The position numbers and the translations under genes were made by a program. Shown piece after piece: positions 1-10,054 of a stretch of DNA of 64,000 nt. The stretch covers positions 514,974 through 578,973 of the forward strand of contig NW_026708843.1 in the NCBI RefSeq assembly GCF_902713425.1. Reading direction: 5' to 3'. The stretch is from Acipenser ruthenus (taxonomy: Eukaryota; Chordata; Actinopteri; Acipenseriformes; Acipenseridae). Every line of letters starts with the position of its first letter. Position 1 is the stretch's first letter. A model generated the notes under the pieces. The model was not told the DNA's origin, made no database searches, and saw nothing but the letters and a program-made list of their open reading frames with translations.

Positions 1-258
1 AACTGTATCCTCCGCCGGTCAGCGCTCGGAAATAAACATTCCCCTCGCTCCCTCACCCACAATAGTTCCGCCTAATTCCCTGTGTCGTTAGTTTTGTGGT
101 TATTTTGTCACAATTTTCCCATTTGAAAATTAAAAAAAAATCTATATATATATATATATGTGTTTGCTATTGTGTTTTATTGATGCACTCACAAAATCAT
201 GTAGTTAAGCGTGCGTGTATCAGCATGTATTGTTATTATGGGATGTGTTTTCCAGCCG

Positions 259-331
259 GTTTCCATAGTGTAGTGGTTATCACGTTCGCCTAACACGCGA
301 AAGGTCCCCGGTTCGAGACCGGGTGGAAACA
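259..331 (+). tRNA. tRNA-Val (AAC)
   Basis: A 73-nt cloverleaf: the acceptor strand GTTTCCA pairs with TGGAAAC and is followed by discriminator A. The anticodon AAC is at 292-294. The B box reads GGTTCGAGACC. It closely matches vertebrate tRNA-Val-AAC as I remember it, and no intron is seen. It is the first of three tRNA genes in the left 2 kb. Confidence 0.96.
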
Positions 332-1001
332 GCAAAATTATTTTTGTTTAATATATATATATAAATTTCAGTTTTTAAACAAATTAAATAAATACTGTAC
401 TGTACCTAAAATATTCTCTTAACGAAAAATATGGATGTTTTGGAGAATATTCTATGGCAATATTTTAAAAAAAAACAATACATTTCGAAATAAATAAATG
501 TCATATAGATTACATTTAAATAAAAGTCATACAGACATTTATTTAAATGTAATCTATATGACATATATTTAATCCTGTACTTCAGAATACTGTAATCTGC
601 CAAGTGTTTAACCTGTAGTACTTTGTATTTAATCACATCCTGATGTAACTATCACTATTTAATCATATCCTGATGTAACTATCACTATTATCTGCTGTGT
701 TATTGAATTGTGGTTTGTCACACTTGAACAAAAGTTATTGTATTTCTTGCTCTTATTGTATTACTTGTATTGTAACACTTGAAATGTATTTGCTTACGAT
801 TGTAAGTCGTCCTGGATAAGGGCGTCTGCTAAGAAATAAATAAATAATAATAAATAATAATAATTTTTAAATGCATTCATTTCTTTCCTTCTGAATTTCT
901 TACATTGTATTTTATAATCGTGGCTTTCCTCTATATGGAAATTAAGATTATAATGTTAGTTATCATCAATCGTTTGAGAAACAAATAAACTAAAATATGA
1001 A
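332..1001. other. gene-free spacer, AT-rich
   Basis: I see no gene here. The left part is AT-rich, with direct and inverted short repeats near 480-560 (a 'catttaaataaa' motif and its complement). The right part is mostly the L2-like tail listed separately. Confidence 0.6.
562..845 (+). repeat. L2-like LINE 3' end fragment
   Basis: This segment resembles 11640-11950 in base order (shared start 'cctgtacttcagaatactg') and ends in 'taagggcgtctgctaag' followed by an AAATAAATAA tail. That tail is typical of fish L2-type LINEs and the SINEs that use their machinery. Only the 3' end is present and there is no coding sequence. An internal piece, 'atcctgatgtaactatcac', is duplicated. Confidence 0.6.
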
Positions 1002-1073
1002 TGGAGATGCCGGGGATTGAACCCGGGGCCTCACACATGCGAAGCGTGCGCTCTACCACTGAGCTACATCCCC
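1002..1073 (-). tRNA. tRNA-Ala (CGC)
   Basis: Read on the minus strand, a 72-nt cloverleaf starts GGGGATGTAGCTCAGTGG and ends CATCTCC plus discriminator A. The anticodon loop TTCGCAT gives CGC. A and B boxes are intact. It is close to the vertebrate Ala-CGC consensus. Confidence 0.95.
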
Positions 1074-1785
1074 TTCCAGCGATCCTTCTGAACAACGGCG
1101 GTCATTCAAAGTCTAATACAAGTTTAATCAAGCGCAACAGTTTAACAGCTGTCCAATAGATAATAACACGGACAGCCAATTCACATTGCATGTCTATTTA
1201 TTATTGTATTGATATTCATTTAAGACGTGTGCTGAATGTTCACTGAACTGGCATAGAGGATATTTGATACCAAAATGATAAAAAATAAATACGTGTTAAA
1301 AACAAACAAACAAATACATAAATAAATACATGTCGAAATAAATAAATAGAGATGTATTTATTTATTTCAAGTGAAGTAGACGGAAATCCACAAAGCGGGT
1401 TTCATTCGATCTCGTGAAGTTAGGGTTTGTGTCACGACATCTTGCAAATGTGAAATCTGGGAAATGGACCTGAAAATCCTTTTGATGAAGCACCGTGCCC
1501 TGAAAATATAAATCTGCCATTATCTGTAAATCGTTTGGTCGATGCAGGCAGTAATTTAAGTAGCTATGCAGGTCAGCGAATGAAACAGCATAAATGGCAG
1601 ACAGCTAAAAAAATTAATAAATACCATACCAATTGTGTGAGAACTGTTTTCTACAAAGACAGAATACCAAATACATCTGAGAGCAGAAGTTTGTTTCAGA
1701 AGCGTTGAAAACTATTAAAATCTAGATACAGTAAATAATTATATATATTATATAAAATAAAAAAAATAAAATAAAAAAAGACGAC
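1074..1785. other. gene-free spacer
   Basis: No gene, RNA or clear repeat is recognised. AT-rich sequence with a few AAATAAATA runs. Confidence 0.5.
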
Positions 1786-1858
1786 CGCCCAACGTGGGGC
1801 TCGAACCCACGACCCTGAGATTAAGAGTCTCATGCTCTACCGACTGAGCTAGCCGGGC
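1786..1858 (-). tRNA. tRNA-Lys (CTT)
   Basis: Read on the minus strand, a 73-nt cloverleaf starts GCCCGGCTAGCTCAGTCG and ends with the acceptor GTTGGGC plus discriminator G. The anticodon is CTT in the loop CTCTTAA. It is essentially the vertebrate Lys-CTT consensus. Confidence 0.96.
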
Positions 1859-1982
1859 TGTGACGTCAATAAAGAGAAATAACTGGAATTCACTTGTATT
1901 AATCTTATAAAAACAGTGAACACGTCAACATGGGTAGAATATTGATATAAGACCAACTTATTACACCCAAAACAGGACAGAA

Positions 1983-1983
<1 letters not shown>

Positions 1984-2032
<49 letters not shown>
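1984..2032. repeat. (AACT)n microsatellite
   Basis: About twelve uninterrupted AACT units, followed by AAAT units. Confidence 0.95.
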
Positions 2033-2033
<1 letters not shown>

Positions 2034-2084
2034 ATAAATAAATAAATACGGCAGGTAAACAAAACATCTCTGTGTGGAAAAACG

Positions 2085-2097
2085 GTTGCTAGGCAAC
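2085..2097. promoter_or_regulatory. palindromic X-box (RFX-type) motif
   Basis: GTTGCTAGGCAAC is a 13-bp near-perfect palindrome that matches the RFX X-box (GTNRCC-N-RGYAAC) apart from the inner base of the left half. RFX sites commonly lie in ciliary and MHC-II promoters. No gene is recognised within 1.5 kb, so its function is open. Confidence 0.4.
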
Positions 2098-2895
2098 ACA
2101 TTTCCCTTCCGTCGCAGGGAATTCGGGTGCATGGATTTGGGTGATACCAAATTCGGAGCGGGTGGAGGGGTGGTGGTGGTTCATGAACCACAATAAAATA
2201 AAATAAAATTAAGTTGTGGGTAATGCTGAAGTAAAAGATATCGTATTTATTTAATTTCTTAGCAGGGAAATGATGTCTGCTTTTCGTGGTTTAAAAAAAA
2301 AAAAGATATATCAACCAAACTAAAAGCCCCCCCCCCTTTACCCGCCTTTGTTGTGTGTTTATTTTTTTGGGTTGGTTTGTCCAGTCGAGTCTCTCTGGAA
2401 TAGCGTAAGAGGTAAGCTAGTTTTTAATATATATATATATATGAGCTTAAAAATATGTTTTACACCACTGTTAACATGTTTATTAATTTGAATGAGTGGG
2501 ATGTTGTGCTTTCTGTTGTATCTGTGAAGCGGCGCGGTTTTATTTTTTAATTAGATCCATTCCTGGGCTCAGCTGAGTTTGCTTGCCATTGTCTCCACGC
2601 ACAGTAATTGCATTAAAAACAGACCCACGAGTTTTATATTCATTCTTTACAGGGCTTCATTGCTGCGTAATGTTAATATCGCCCTGTTTGATTAAGGACT
2701 CTAATAAACGAGGCGTGCATGTCTGCAAGATGTCATGTTAAAACGTTTCACAGAGGTAAATAAAATGCGATCGCCCTGTAGGGTATAATTAGAAGATTTC
2801 CAGAGTGGGGAAAAAAATAATAAATAAATAAACGGGATGGGTTTTTTTTTTGGTCTTTTTTAATTCTCAATTCATTCTGAATCAGTTCAAATAAC

Positions 2896-2950
<55 letters not shown>

Positions 2951-3093
2951 AATCGTAATTTTAAAAGTTAAACACCGGCTATATATATTTAACAATTTAT
3001 TATTTTCTTGTCATAATTGTCAGCTGACATGTTCAAATGTACGAAAAAGTTACAAAAACCAATAAATAAATACATAATAATCATAAAGTCGCA
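2098..3093. other. gene-free spacer with simple repeats
   Basis: No gene is recognised. It holds a short (TA)n near 2429-2442, an (AAT)n tract at 2899-2949 and short poly-A, poly-T and poly-C runs. An unseen 5' noncoding exon of the ZBED-type gene could lie here, but nothing marks it. Confidence 0.5.
2899..2949. repeat. (AAT)n microsatellite
   Basis: About 17 AAT units without interruption. Confidence 0.95.
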
Positions 3094-3829
3094 TGAAAGC
3101 TGCTGAATAATGTTCCCTTGTTAACATATTGAATTCCACCCCCTCTATATAGAATGAACTCCCTCAGCTTCATAGAGTCCAATGAAAGCTGCTGAATAAT
3201 GTTCCCTTGTTAACATATTGAATTCCACACCCTCTATATAGAATGAACTCCCTCAGCTTCATAGAGTCCAATGAAAGCTGCTGAATAATGTTCCCTTGTT
3301 AACATATTGAATTCCACCCCCTCTATATAGAATGAACTCCCTCAGCTTCATAGAGTCCAATGAAAGCTGCTGAATAATGTTCCCTTGTTAACATATTGAA
3401 TTCCACACCCTCTATATAGAATGAACTCCCTCAGCTTCATAGAGTCCAATGAAAGCTGCTGAATAATGTTCCCTTGTTAACATATTGAATTCCACCCCCT
3501 CTATATAGAATGAACTCCCTCAGCTTCATAGAGTCCAATGAAAGCTGCTGAATAATGTTCCCTTGTTAACATATTGAATTACACCCCCTCTATATAGAAT
3601 GAACTCCCTCAGCTTCATAGAGTCCAATGAAAGCTGTTGAATAATGTTCCCTTGTTAACATATTGAATTCCACACCCTCTATATAGAATGAACTCCCTCA
3701 GCTTCATAGAGTCCAATGAAAGCTGCTGAATAATGTTCCCTTGTTAACATATTGAATTCCACCCCCTCTGTATAGAATGAACTCCCTCAGCTTCATAGAG
3801 TCCAATGAAAGCTGCTGAATACTGTCCCC
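3094..3829. repeat. 89-bp minisatellite, about 8 copies
   Basis: Units start with 'tgaaagctgctgaataatg' at 3094, 3183, 3272, 3361, 3450, 3539, 3628, 3717 and 3806, exactly 89 bp apart. The copies differ by only a few bases, such as 'ccaccccct' versus 'ccacaccct'. The last copy is partial and grades into the pyrimidine tract of the following splice acceptor. The same unit recurs at 43728-44025. Confidence 0.97.
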
Positions 3830-3854
3830 TTGTCCCCGCCTCTCAGCGATCGCC

Positions 3855-4001
3855 ATGCCGTCCCATTCCCGAATCTTCCACCACTTCGAGTGCGTGCAGG
3901 GACAAGTGACGCTGGGGAACTTCAAGATGCGGTGCAAGCATTGCAGGAGAGAAGTATCGGGGTCCTGCAAGGCAACCTCCAACTTCTACACACACATGAA
4001 G
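3855..4001 (+). CDS. ZBED-type gene, coding exon 1
   Basis: Exactly 49 codons from ATG 3855 to the donor AAG|GTGAGT at 4002. A pyrimidine-rich acceptor 'ccgcctctcag' ends at 3846, eight bases before the ATG, so an upstream noncoding exon is likely. The exon encodes the first half of the BED finger. Confidence 0.8.
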
Positions 4002-4337
4002 GTGAGTCCGGAGAGAGAGAGCGGAGCAGAGAGGAGGGTGGAGGGGAGTCTTTCAAACCTTAGCGGTCAGTTTATTCAGCGCGTCTCAGCCGCGGCACAT
4101 CCAATTTACTTTCACACATGCTGCATATCAACAGGACACTCGGTATTGTGGGTTGTGGGTTCAATCCCAGGTGGGGGACACTGTTGCTGTACCCTTGAGC
4201 AAGGTACTTTACCTAGATTGCTCCAGTAAAAACCCAACTGTATAAATGGGTAATTGTATGTAAAAAATAATGTGATATCTTGTAATAATTGTAAGTAGCC
4301 CTGGATAAGGGCGTCTGCTAAGAAATAAATAATAATA

Positions 4338-4376
<39 letters not shown>

Positions 4377-6960
4377 AATACTACTGCATCTCCTGCCCCG
4401 CCTCACCCAGCGCTTTGTATAGTTTTCCAGATTTTTAACAGGAAAACTGACAGACGTTGAAAAATTGTGACGTTTCTAAAATCTAACATGCAGTACTTAC
4501 TGTGCTACTATTGTGGCTTCCGGTATAGACTTCTATGCAGATTTAATTTTGTATTTTTTCTTTAATTACATCACGATGTTAAATAAAAGATCTAAATGAT
4601 GTTCATGTAGTTTTTTTTTTAAATAAAAAAATAAAAGGCTGTGTGGTCCAGTGGTTAAAGAAAAGGGCTTGTAACCAGGAGGTCCCCGGTTCAAATCCTA
4701 CCTCAGCCACTGACTCATTGTGTGACCCTGAGCAAGTCACTTCACCTCCTTGTGCTCCGTCTTTCGGGTGAGACGTAGTTGTAAGTGACTCTGCAGCTGA
4801 TGCATAGTTCACACACCCTAGTCTCTGTAAGTCGCCTTGGATAAAGGCGTCTGATAAATAAATAATAATAAATAAACAAATAATAATAATATATTTTGTC
4901 TCAATCCTAAAATTGTAGGTGATGCTAAACTTTTGGCTGCGTATCATGAGTGGAGACATAAAAAAAAAATATTAAAAAGCTTTTTCGTTCTCTTTCTCCA
5001 GAGGCACCACGCAGACATCTACCAGGAGCTGAAAGAACCCCTCCCTGCTTCCGAAACCGCACCCAGGGAGCCCCGCCTGACCCCCCCCTCCTCCTCCCCC
5101 CATCCCGGGGCCTGGAACCCCCGTGACCCCCGCCAGCGCGCCCTCACAGACGCCGTGGTCGACTTCCTCTCCCACTCCCTCCAGCCCCTGTCTCTGGTCG
5201 AAGACCCCTCTTTCAAAACCCTCCTAAAACTCGCCCAGCCCTCCTTCTCCCTCCCCAGCCTGGATCGCCTCCGATACGAGGTCCTGCCCGCTAGGACGGC
5301 CAGCCTCTACTCCTCCGTCTCCTCCCGGCTCTCCAAAATCCCCGGGCTGTGCCTGACTCTGGATGTGTGGGCGGAGAGGGGGCGGGGCAGGGGGCGTGGT
5401 CAGTCGCTGGTGGTGGGTGTGGCCGGCCACTACATCCAGGACTCTTCCTTTCGCCCGAGGAGCGTCCTGCTGGCTTGCAGGAGGGTGAGAGGCGGGTCGG
5501 TGGAGGAGCGGGAGGAGGGAGTTCTCTCGAACTACCAGGAGGTCGTCTCCAGTTTTGGACTAGAGGACAAAGTGGTGACCCTCATCACGGGCAGCGGAGT
5601 CGACGACGGACCGCCGGTCAGGATTCCTGGGTGGGAGGAAGAGGAGGAGGAGGAGGAGGAGGAGGAAGAGGACAGCGACGGCGAGAATGGCGTCGGCACG
5701 GCGACCGAAGCCGCCTCCGACCCTGGCCCGCCCCTTTCCCCTCTGCCCCACTGCTTCCCCTGCTTCTCCCGTGCCCTGGAGTCCGTCGTGGGCGACGGGC
5801 TGAGATGCGCCGGACACCCGACCTCCGCCGCCGTCCGCAGAGCCAGCAAGCTGCTCGCTGACCCGTCCCGTCGAGAGATCGCCAGCCAGGGGCTTTTCAG
5901 TGACCCGCAGAGGCAGCGGCAGCAGCAGCAACAGCAGCAGCGGGGCTGGGCCGCCCAAGCCAGGGCTTTGAGATCTGTCGTCCCGGAGATCCCCGAAGAA
6001 GAAGAAGACGACGACGAAGAAGAAGAAGAAGAGTTGGACCAGAGCTGGCGGCCACTGCCTCAACCTCCTCCTTCTCCTGCCCCTCCTTCTCTTTCTCCTC
6101 CTTCTCCGGCAAACTTCCCATCGGACCGGCTCTCCGACACGGAGCTCCAAGCCTTGCGGGAGCTCTTGGGAGTCCTGCGTCCGTTCGAGCTCGCGTTGGA
6201 GCAAGCGGAAGGGAGTGGAGGAGGAGGAGGAGGAGGGGAGGGAGGAGGAGGAGGAGGAAGGGGGACGGCCAGCTGCGTCCTGCCTTGCATCCGAGGGCTG
6301 AGAGCCGAGCTGGAGGAGATGGGGCGCCGCGGCGGATCGGAGCCTCTGCTGCTGGCTCTGCGGTCCTCCGCGGAGAGCCGGCTGGCCGGGTACGAGGGGG
6401 AGGAAGCCTTCGTGCTGGCCGCCGCTCTGGACCCGCGCTGGAAGCTGGACTGGTGCTCCGGAGCGGCGGAGGCCCTGGAAGTCAAGAAGCTTCTGGCGGG
6501 GAAAGTTGCGGCGATGGTGGCATCGCCGGAACCAAATCAGAATCCTGTTTCTTCTACTCTCCAGACGCCTCCTCCTCCAAAGAAGAAGAAGAAGAGAATG
6601 ACGAAGGCGACGCAGACGCGTTCGGGTCTGTTCAGGTTCATGGGGCGCTCGGCTCCAGAGAGTCCCCAGCTCGGAGGAGCAGCGTCCGGTTTCACCGCCT
6701 CCCAAGTGGAAGTCTACTTCAGCCAGCCTTGCATCCCGGAAGACGCGGACCCGCTGGCTTTCTGGTACCACCACCAGGGGGCGCTGCCTCATCTGGCGCA
6801 CCTGGCCGCCATGTACCTGGCCACGCCCGCTTCCCCGGCTCCCGTGCGGCGGCTCTTCTCGTTGAGCGGCGGGAAGACCTTCGGGCCCCTGGGGGCCTCT
6901 CTGTCGGATTTCCGTTTCGAAGAGATGATGTTTCTCCGTTGCAACGGGATGTGGAAGTGA
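3855..6960 (+). CDS. BED-finger / hAT-transposase-derived (ZBED-type) protein
   Basis: Two coding exons, 3855-4001 and 5002-6960, join in phase 0 to give 701 aa. Residues 1-55 form a BED-type zinc finger: C27-x2-C30, then H47 followed by H51/H52, with the finger split by the intron. Residues of about 130-320 resemble a decayed RNase H-like transposase core. 'CLTLDVWAE' recalls the first acidic block, but where I would expect the 'DN' of the second block the protein reads 'LITGSG', so it is probably not catalytic. Residues 631-701 form the hAT C-terminal dimerisation domain ('YLATPASPAPVRRLFSLSGG'). Poly-Glu, poly-Gln and poly-Gly tracts interrupt the middle. Exon 2 is very GC-rich, unlike its AT-rich surroundings. 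BED/hAT proteins of this kind are host DNA-binding regulators, so nuclear transcriptional control is the likely role. The exact orthologue (ZBED4, ZBED6 or another) is not decided. Confidence 0.8.
4141..4333 (+). repeat. SINE-A, 5' truncated
   Basis: It begins within the tRNA-like head (B box GGTTCAATCC). The body is 'cttgagcaaggtactttacc' and 'gctccagtaaaaacccaact', and it ends 'ataagggcgtctgctaag' plus AAATAAATAAT. It lies in the ZBED-type intron. Matching copies are at 11.25, 24.8, 43.0, 50.5 and 58.7 kb. Confidence 0.9.
4637..4872 (+). repeat. SINE-B, near full length
   Basis: The head is tRNA-like, closest to Thr(TGT): 'gtggtccagtggttaaag' and 'ggttcaaatcctacctcagc'. The body has 'gtgaccctgagcaagtcact' and 'ctttcgggtgagacg'. 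The tail is 'cgccttggataaaggcgtct' plus an AAATAAATAAT run. It lies in the ZBED-type intron, same strand as the gene. Confidence 0.92.
5002..6960 (+). CDS. ZBED-type gene, last coding exon
   Basis: The acceptor 'ttctctttctccag' ends at 5001 and the exon runs 652 codons to TGA at 6958. Coding trinucleotide runs are visible: GAG repeats at 5637-5670, CAG/CAA at 5916-5940, GAA/GAC at 5994-6036 and GGA at 6215-6262. These give acidic, Gln and Gly tracts and make long spurious antisense ORFs. Confidence 0.85.
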   Translation, partial: RHHADIYQELKEPLPASETAPREPRLTPPSSSPHPGAWNPRDPRQRALTDAVVDFLSHSLQPLSLVEDPSFKTLLKLAQPSFSLPSLDRLRYEVLPARTASLYSSVSSRLSKIPGLCLTLDVWAERGRGRGRGQSLVVGVAGHYIQDSSFRPRSVLLACRRVRGGSVEEREEGVLSNYQEVVSSFGLEDKVVTLITGSGVDDGPPVRIPGWEEEEEEEEEEEEDSDGENGVGTATEAASDPGPPLSPLPHCFPCFSRALESVVGDGLRCAGHPTSAAVRRASKLLADPSRREIASQGLFSDPQRQRQQQQQQQRGWAAQARALRSVVPEIPEEEEDDDEEEEEELDQSWRPLPQPPPSPAPPSLSPPSPANFPSDRLSDTELQALRELLGVLRPFELALEQAEGSGGGGGGGEGGGGGGRGTASCVLPCIRGLRAELEEMGRRGGSEPLLLALRSSAESRLAGYEGEEAFVLAAALDPRWKLDWCSGAAEALEVKKLLAGKVAAMVASPEPNQNPVSSTLQTPPPPKKKKKRMTKATQTRSGLFRFMGRSAPESPQLGGAASGFTASQVEVYFSQPCIPEDADPLAFWYHHQGALPHLAHLAAMYLATPASPAPVRRLFSLSGGKTFGPLGASLSDFRFEEMMFLRCNGMWK

Positions 6961-7044
6961 CAGCTGCGGCTTAAAATCTCAAACCCTGTTGTTGTTGTTG
7001 TTATTGTTGTGCTTCTATATCAAGTCAGATATTATTTGTATATA

Positions 7045-7545
7045 GGGTCAATGATCTGGTAGTTAGAGATAAACCAGGAGGTTCAAAATCACCCGGCTCA
7101 GCCACTGACTCCCTGTGTGTGTGTGTGACCCTGAGCAAGTCACTGAACCTCCTTGTGCTCCGTCCTTCAGGATGAGACGTCAAACAAACGAGCTCCTATT
7201 GGAAGTGACTCTGCAGCAGCCACTGACTCCCTGTGTGTGTGTGACCCTGAGCAAGTCACTGAACCTCCTTGTTCTCCGTCCTTCAGGATGAGACGTCAAA
7301 CAAACGAGCTCCTATTGGAAGTGACTCTGCAGCAGCCACTGACTCCCTGTGTGTGTGTGACCCTGAGCAAGTCACTGAACCTCCTTGTGCTCCGTCCTTC
7401 AGGATGAGACGTCAAACAAACGAGCTCCTATTGGAAGTGACTCTGCAGCAGCAGCAGCAGCAGTTGTTGATGATGCAGAGTTCACCCCCTTAGTCTCTGT
7501 AAGTCGCTTTGGGTAAATGACTGATTAATAATTATAACGTCTGAT
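7045..7545 (+). repeat. SINE-C with internal tandem repeat
   Basis: A degraded tRNA-like head is followed by a body segment present three times. 'gatgagacgtcaaacaaacg' begins at 7171, 7287 and 7403, giving a 116-bp period. It then has a CAG run, 'tagtctctgtaagtcgcttt' and an AT tail. It lies about 90 bp downstream of the ZBED-type stop, so the gene's 3' UTR may run into it. Confidence 0.88.
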
Positions 7546-7630
7546 AAAATTATGTCTTAAATAACATTAATTCTACTGTGCATTGTTTCTCTCTCTGTTT
7601 CATAGATTTTTCATAATTTGATGCAATAGC

Positions 7631-7636
<6 letters not shown>

Positions 7637-7701
<65 letters not shown>

Positions 7702-7702
7702 T
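7637..7702. repeat. (TAA)n microsatellite
   Basis: About 22 TAA units, next to the tail region of the SINE-C copy. Confidence 0.95.
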
Positions 7703-8504
7703 TAGTATTATTATTTTAGGATTTTATCAAATGTAATACAGTAGATATGATACTTTTTGTTTTGATTTTTTTGAAGGTTGGTTTACATTTTGAAAGAGAA
7801 CTGAAGCTTAAAAAAAAACAAAAAATAAACGACGTGTTGTTTTTTTCCAGCACTAAAATGATATTTTATAAATACCTACAGTCGTGTGCAAGTGTATTAG
7901 AACACCCCATTGCTTCTGTAGTGTTCTCAAAACAGGCAAATTCCTGATTTCTCATTTAATGGATGACTTTAATAGGCCAAGCGTGCAATTTCAAACAGTC
8001 AGAGAAAAGGAACACGGAGCCACACGCGGTCAAACGCAGGAGACTTTTTAGAAGTTGTTTGAGACGCCTGATTAAAGCACAAAGCGGTCTCACATTTTCA
8101 CACACAGGAGCGCCTGTTGTTTCTATATCCCTGACTACTGAGCGGAGATTGAAATTCTCACCCCCGGAGGTGTTTTCATGCAGGCGGGTAGATAAAGGAT
8201 ATCAATGACACACCTGGAGGTGTGCCGAGACGTTTGCACATTATTGTTATTTACAAACAAAATGTGTTGCTGTTTAGCGTCACTACGGCTGTAAATCCAT
8301 GCATTCAACAGATTAAACATTTTAAAAAAATGTGGGTGTAAATTTGTCGTTGTCATTCGGACATATTTTAAATATTGAAAGAAAAAAAAACTGGTTTATT
8401 TACCGTTCTTTATTTGACATCTTTACTGTAAAATTAATTTGGCGGATTTGTTTTTGGATCCAATATTCAGCACGGATTTATAAAATGCTGCAAGTGGCTG
8501 TGTG
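7703..8504. other. gene-free spacer
   Basis: I see no gene or known RNA. The short ORFs here lack domain character. AT-rich sequence. Confidence 0.5.
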
Positions 8505-8738
8505 GAGGCTGTGTGGTCCAGTGGTTAAAGAAAAGGGCTTGTCACCAGGAGGTCCCGGGTTCAAATCCCACCTCAGCCACTGACTCACTGTGTGACCCTG
8601 AGCAAGTCACTTCACCTCCTTGTGCTCTGTCTTTCGGGTGAGACGTTGTTGTAAGTGACTCTGCAGCTGATGCATAGCTCACACACCCTAGTCTCTGTAA
8701 GTCACCTTGGATAAAGGCGTCTGCTAAATAAACAAATA
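8505..8738 (+). repeat. SINE-B, near full length
   Basis: Same order as the copy at 4637: head 'gtggtccagtggttaaag', body 'gtgaccctgagcaagtcact' and tail 'caccttggataaaggcgtct'. A further tail-only fragment, 'cgccttggataaaggcatct', lies at 8888-8930. Confidence 0.92.
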
Positions 8739-9123
8739 ATAATAATTATACACACGGCACACGATGACGCATCTTTTCTCTTGAGAATTACTGTGTTGGA
8801 GTTACGAATAGAATCACAAGATGGCAGTGTGACCTCAGAAATAGCATCGCAGAGAGCATCACGTTGGAGCGTGATTGAGTGTGTGTCTCTGTAAGTCGCC
8901 TTGGATAAAGGCATCTGCTAAATAAATAGATAGTTTGTTAATCACACAGCGGTGAAACAAAGGTAGACCAAAAATTTTTCTTTTAATATTTTAGCGATAA
9001 AAACATATTTGTTTTCAATGCTTCAAGGGACTGTGGGCCAGTTTTAATAAAATTATTATCAGGATGGTGGGTGTGTTTATTGAATTCAATTCGTTCCATA
9101 CAGTATTCTATAAAAAAATATAT

Positions 9124-9330
9124 TATTTATTTGGCAGATGCCTTTATCCCAGGCGACTCACGCAGGGGTCACAGACAGGGTTACAATGCAAGATTAATAT
9201 TTAAACACAGTGCGGTTTACAGTGCAGATAATAATAACACTGCTAGAATACAATATGAACCAGGAGACGACAAGTTAGAATTACGACATACCATCACTAT
9301 CATTTAAGAGCTCAATGATAAAGTATACAG
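9124..9330 (-). repeat. L2-like 3' end fragment
   Basis: Its reverse complement ends in 'gcctgggataaaggcatctg' plus AAATAA. It matches 32303-32460 in base order (shared 'aacacagtgcggtttacag' and 'ctagaatacaatatgaacca'). No coding part is retained. Confidence 0.6.
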
Positions 9331-9453
9331 TAAGTTAAGAACATACAGCTGCAGATTGATACCCTACGCTTATTATAAGATCATTAAACATGTTAAATAC
9401 AAGTATTTAGTGAACATTAGCCACTAATTACTATGAGAGACAATCTCTGGTAG

Positions 9454-9457
<4 letters not shown>

Positions 9458-9519
<62 letters not shown>
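9458..9519. repeat. (TA)n microsatellite
   Basis: About 30 uninterrupted TA units, self-complementary and able to extrude as a cruciform. Confidence 0.95.
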
Positions 9520-9522
<3 letters not shown>

Positions 9523-10054
9523 ATTGATTGGTTGATCGATTAATTGAAAGCCCGGACCGATATTGACATTATGCTACCCTGTTGCTAAGAAACTGCGCCC
9601 GTGTCTACGTCATTTGGGATCTGTTTGTGACAACGTCGCTCAACTTGAATTAACCTAATATACTTCTAAAAGAAAGAAAAAAACAGTCTAGGGGGTATGC
9701 CGTTGATGTTGGAACAGCTGGTTCCGAACAACAGGACAGGAAAATATTAAAAACCGGCACACAAAACACAAATTATACATCTATGAGAAACTCAACGCAT
9801 CTGAACTTCAGTCACAGCGTCCCGTTTGAGAATATAGGGCTGTACCAACTGCGGCATAGTGAGGGGCGGGGGGGTGTACCTGAATTACAATTGTATTAAC
9901 TGGAAAAGATAACAGCTACAAACAGCTCGTTTGCAATGTTTTAAATCGAAAGTATATTGTAATGTTTAAGTAAAATAGCCTTGGTGTCACAGTTCGTTGG
10001 TTGAGGTCTATATTAGACGAAGACCCCCACTTCACGGTGTGTGCTTTGCGATTG

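Noticed and set aside
3094-3829. CRISPR-like regular repeats
   Set aside because: The units are contiguous 89-bp repeats without unique spacers in vertebrate DNA; an ordinary minisatellite. The same holds for the 40-, 46- and 80-bp arrays.
4637-4710. tRNA-Thr-like sequence at SINE-B heads (also 8505, 34780, 63850)
   Set aside because: A and B boxes are present, but the arms do not pair well and the sequence runs straight into the SINE body and tail.
5349-5861. 170-aa alternative-frame ORF inside the ZBED-type exon
   Set aside because: Gly/Arg-rich shadow of the real frame.
5560-6801. 413-aa antisense ORF over the ZBED-type exon
   Set aside because: It is the mirror of a GC-rich coding exon with GAG/GGA runs; Arg/Leu/Ser-rich with no domain, and the sense strand has clear BED and hAT domains.
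7153-7493. 84- and 74-aa ORFs, also at 26249 and 62388
   Set aside because: Readings of the SINE-C body; the same peptide appears at each SINE-C copy.
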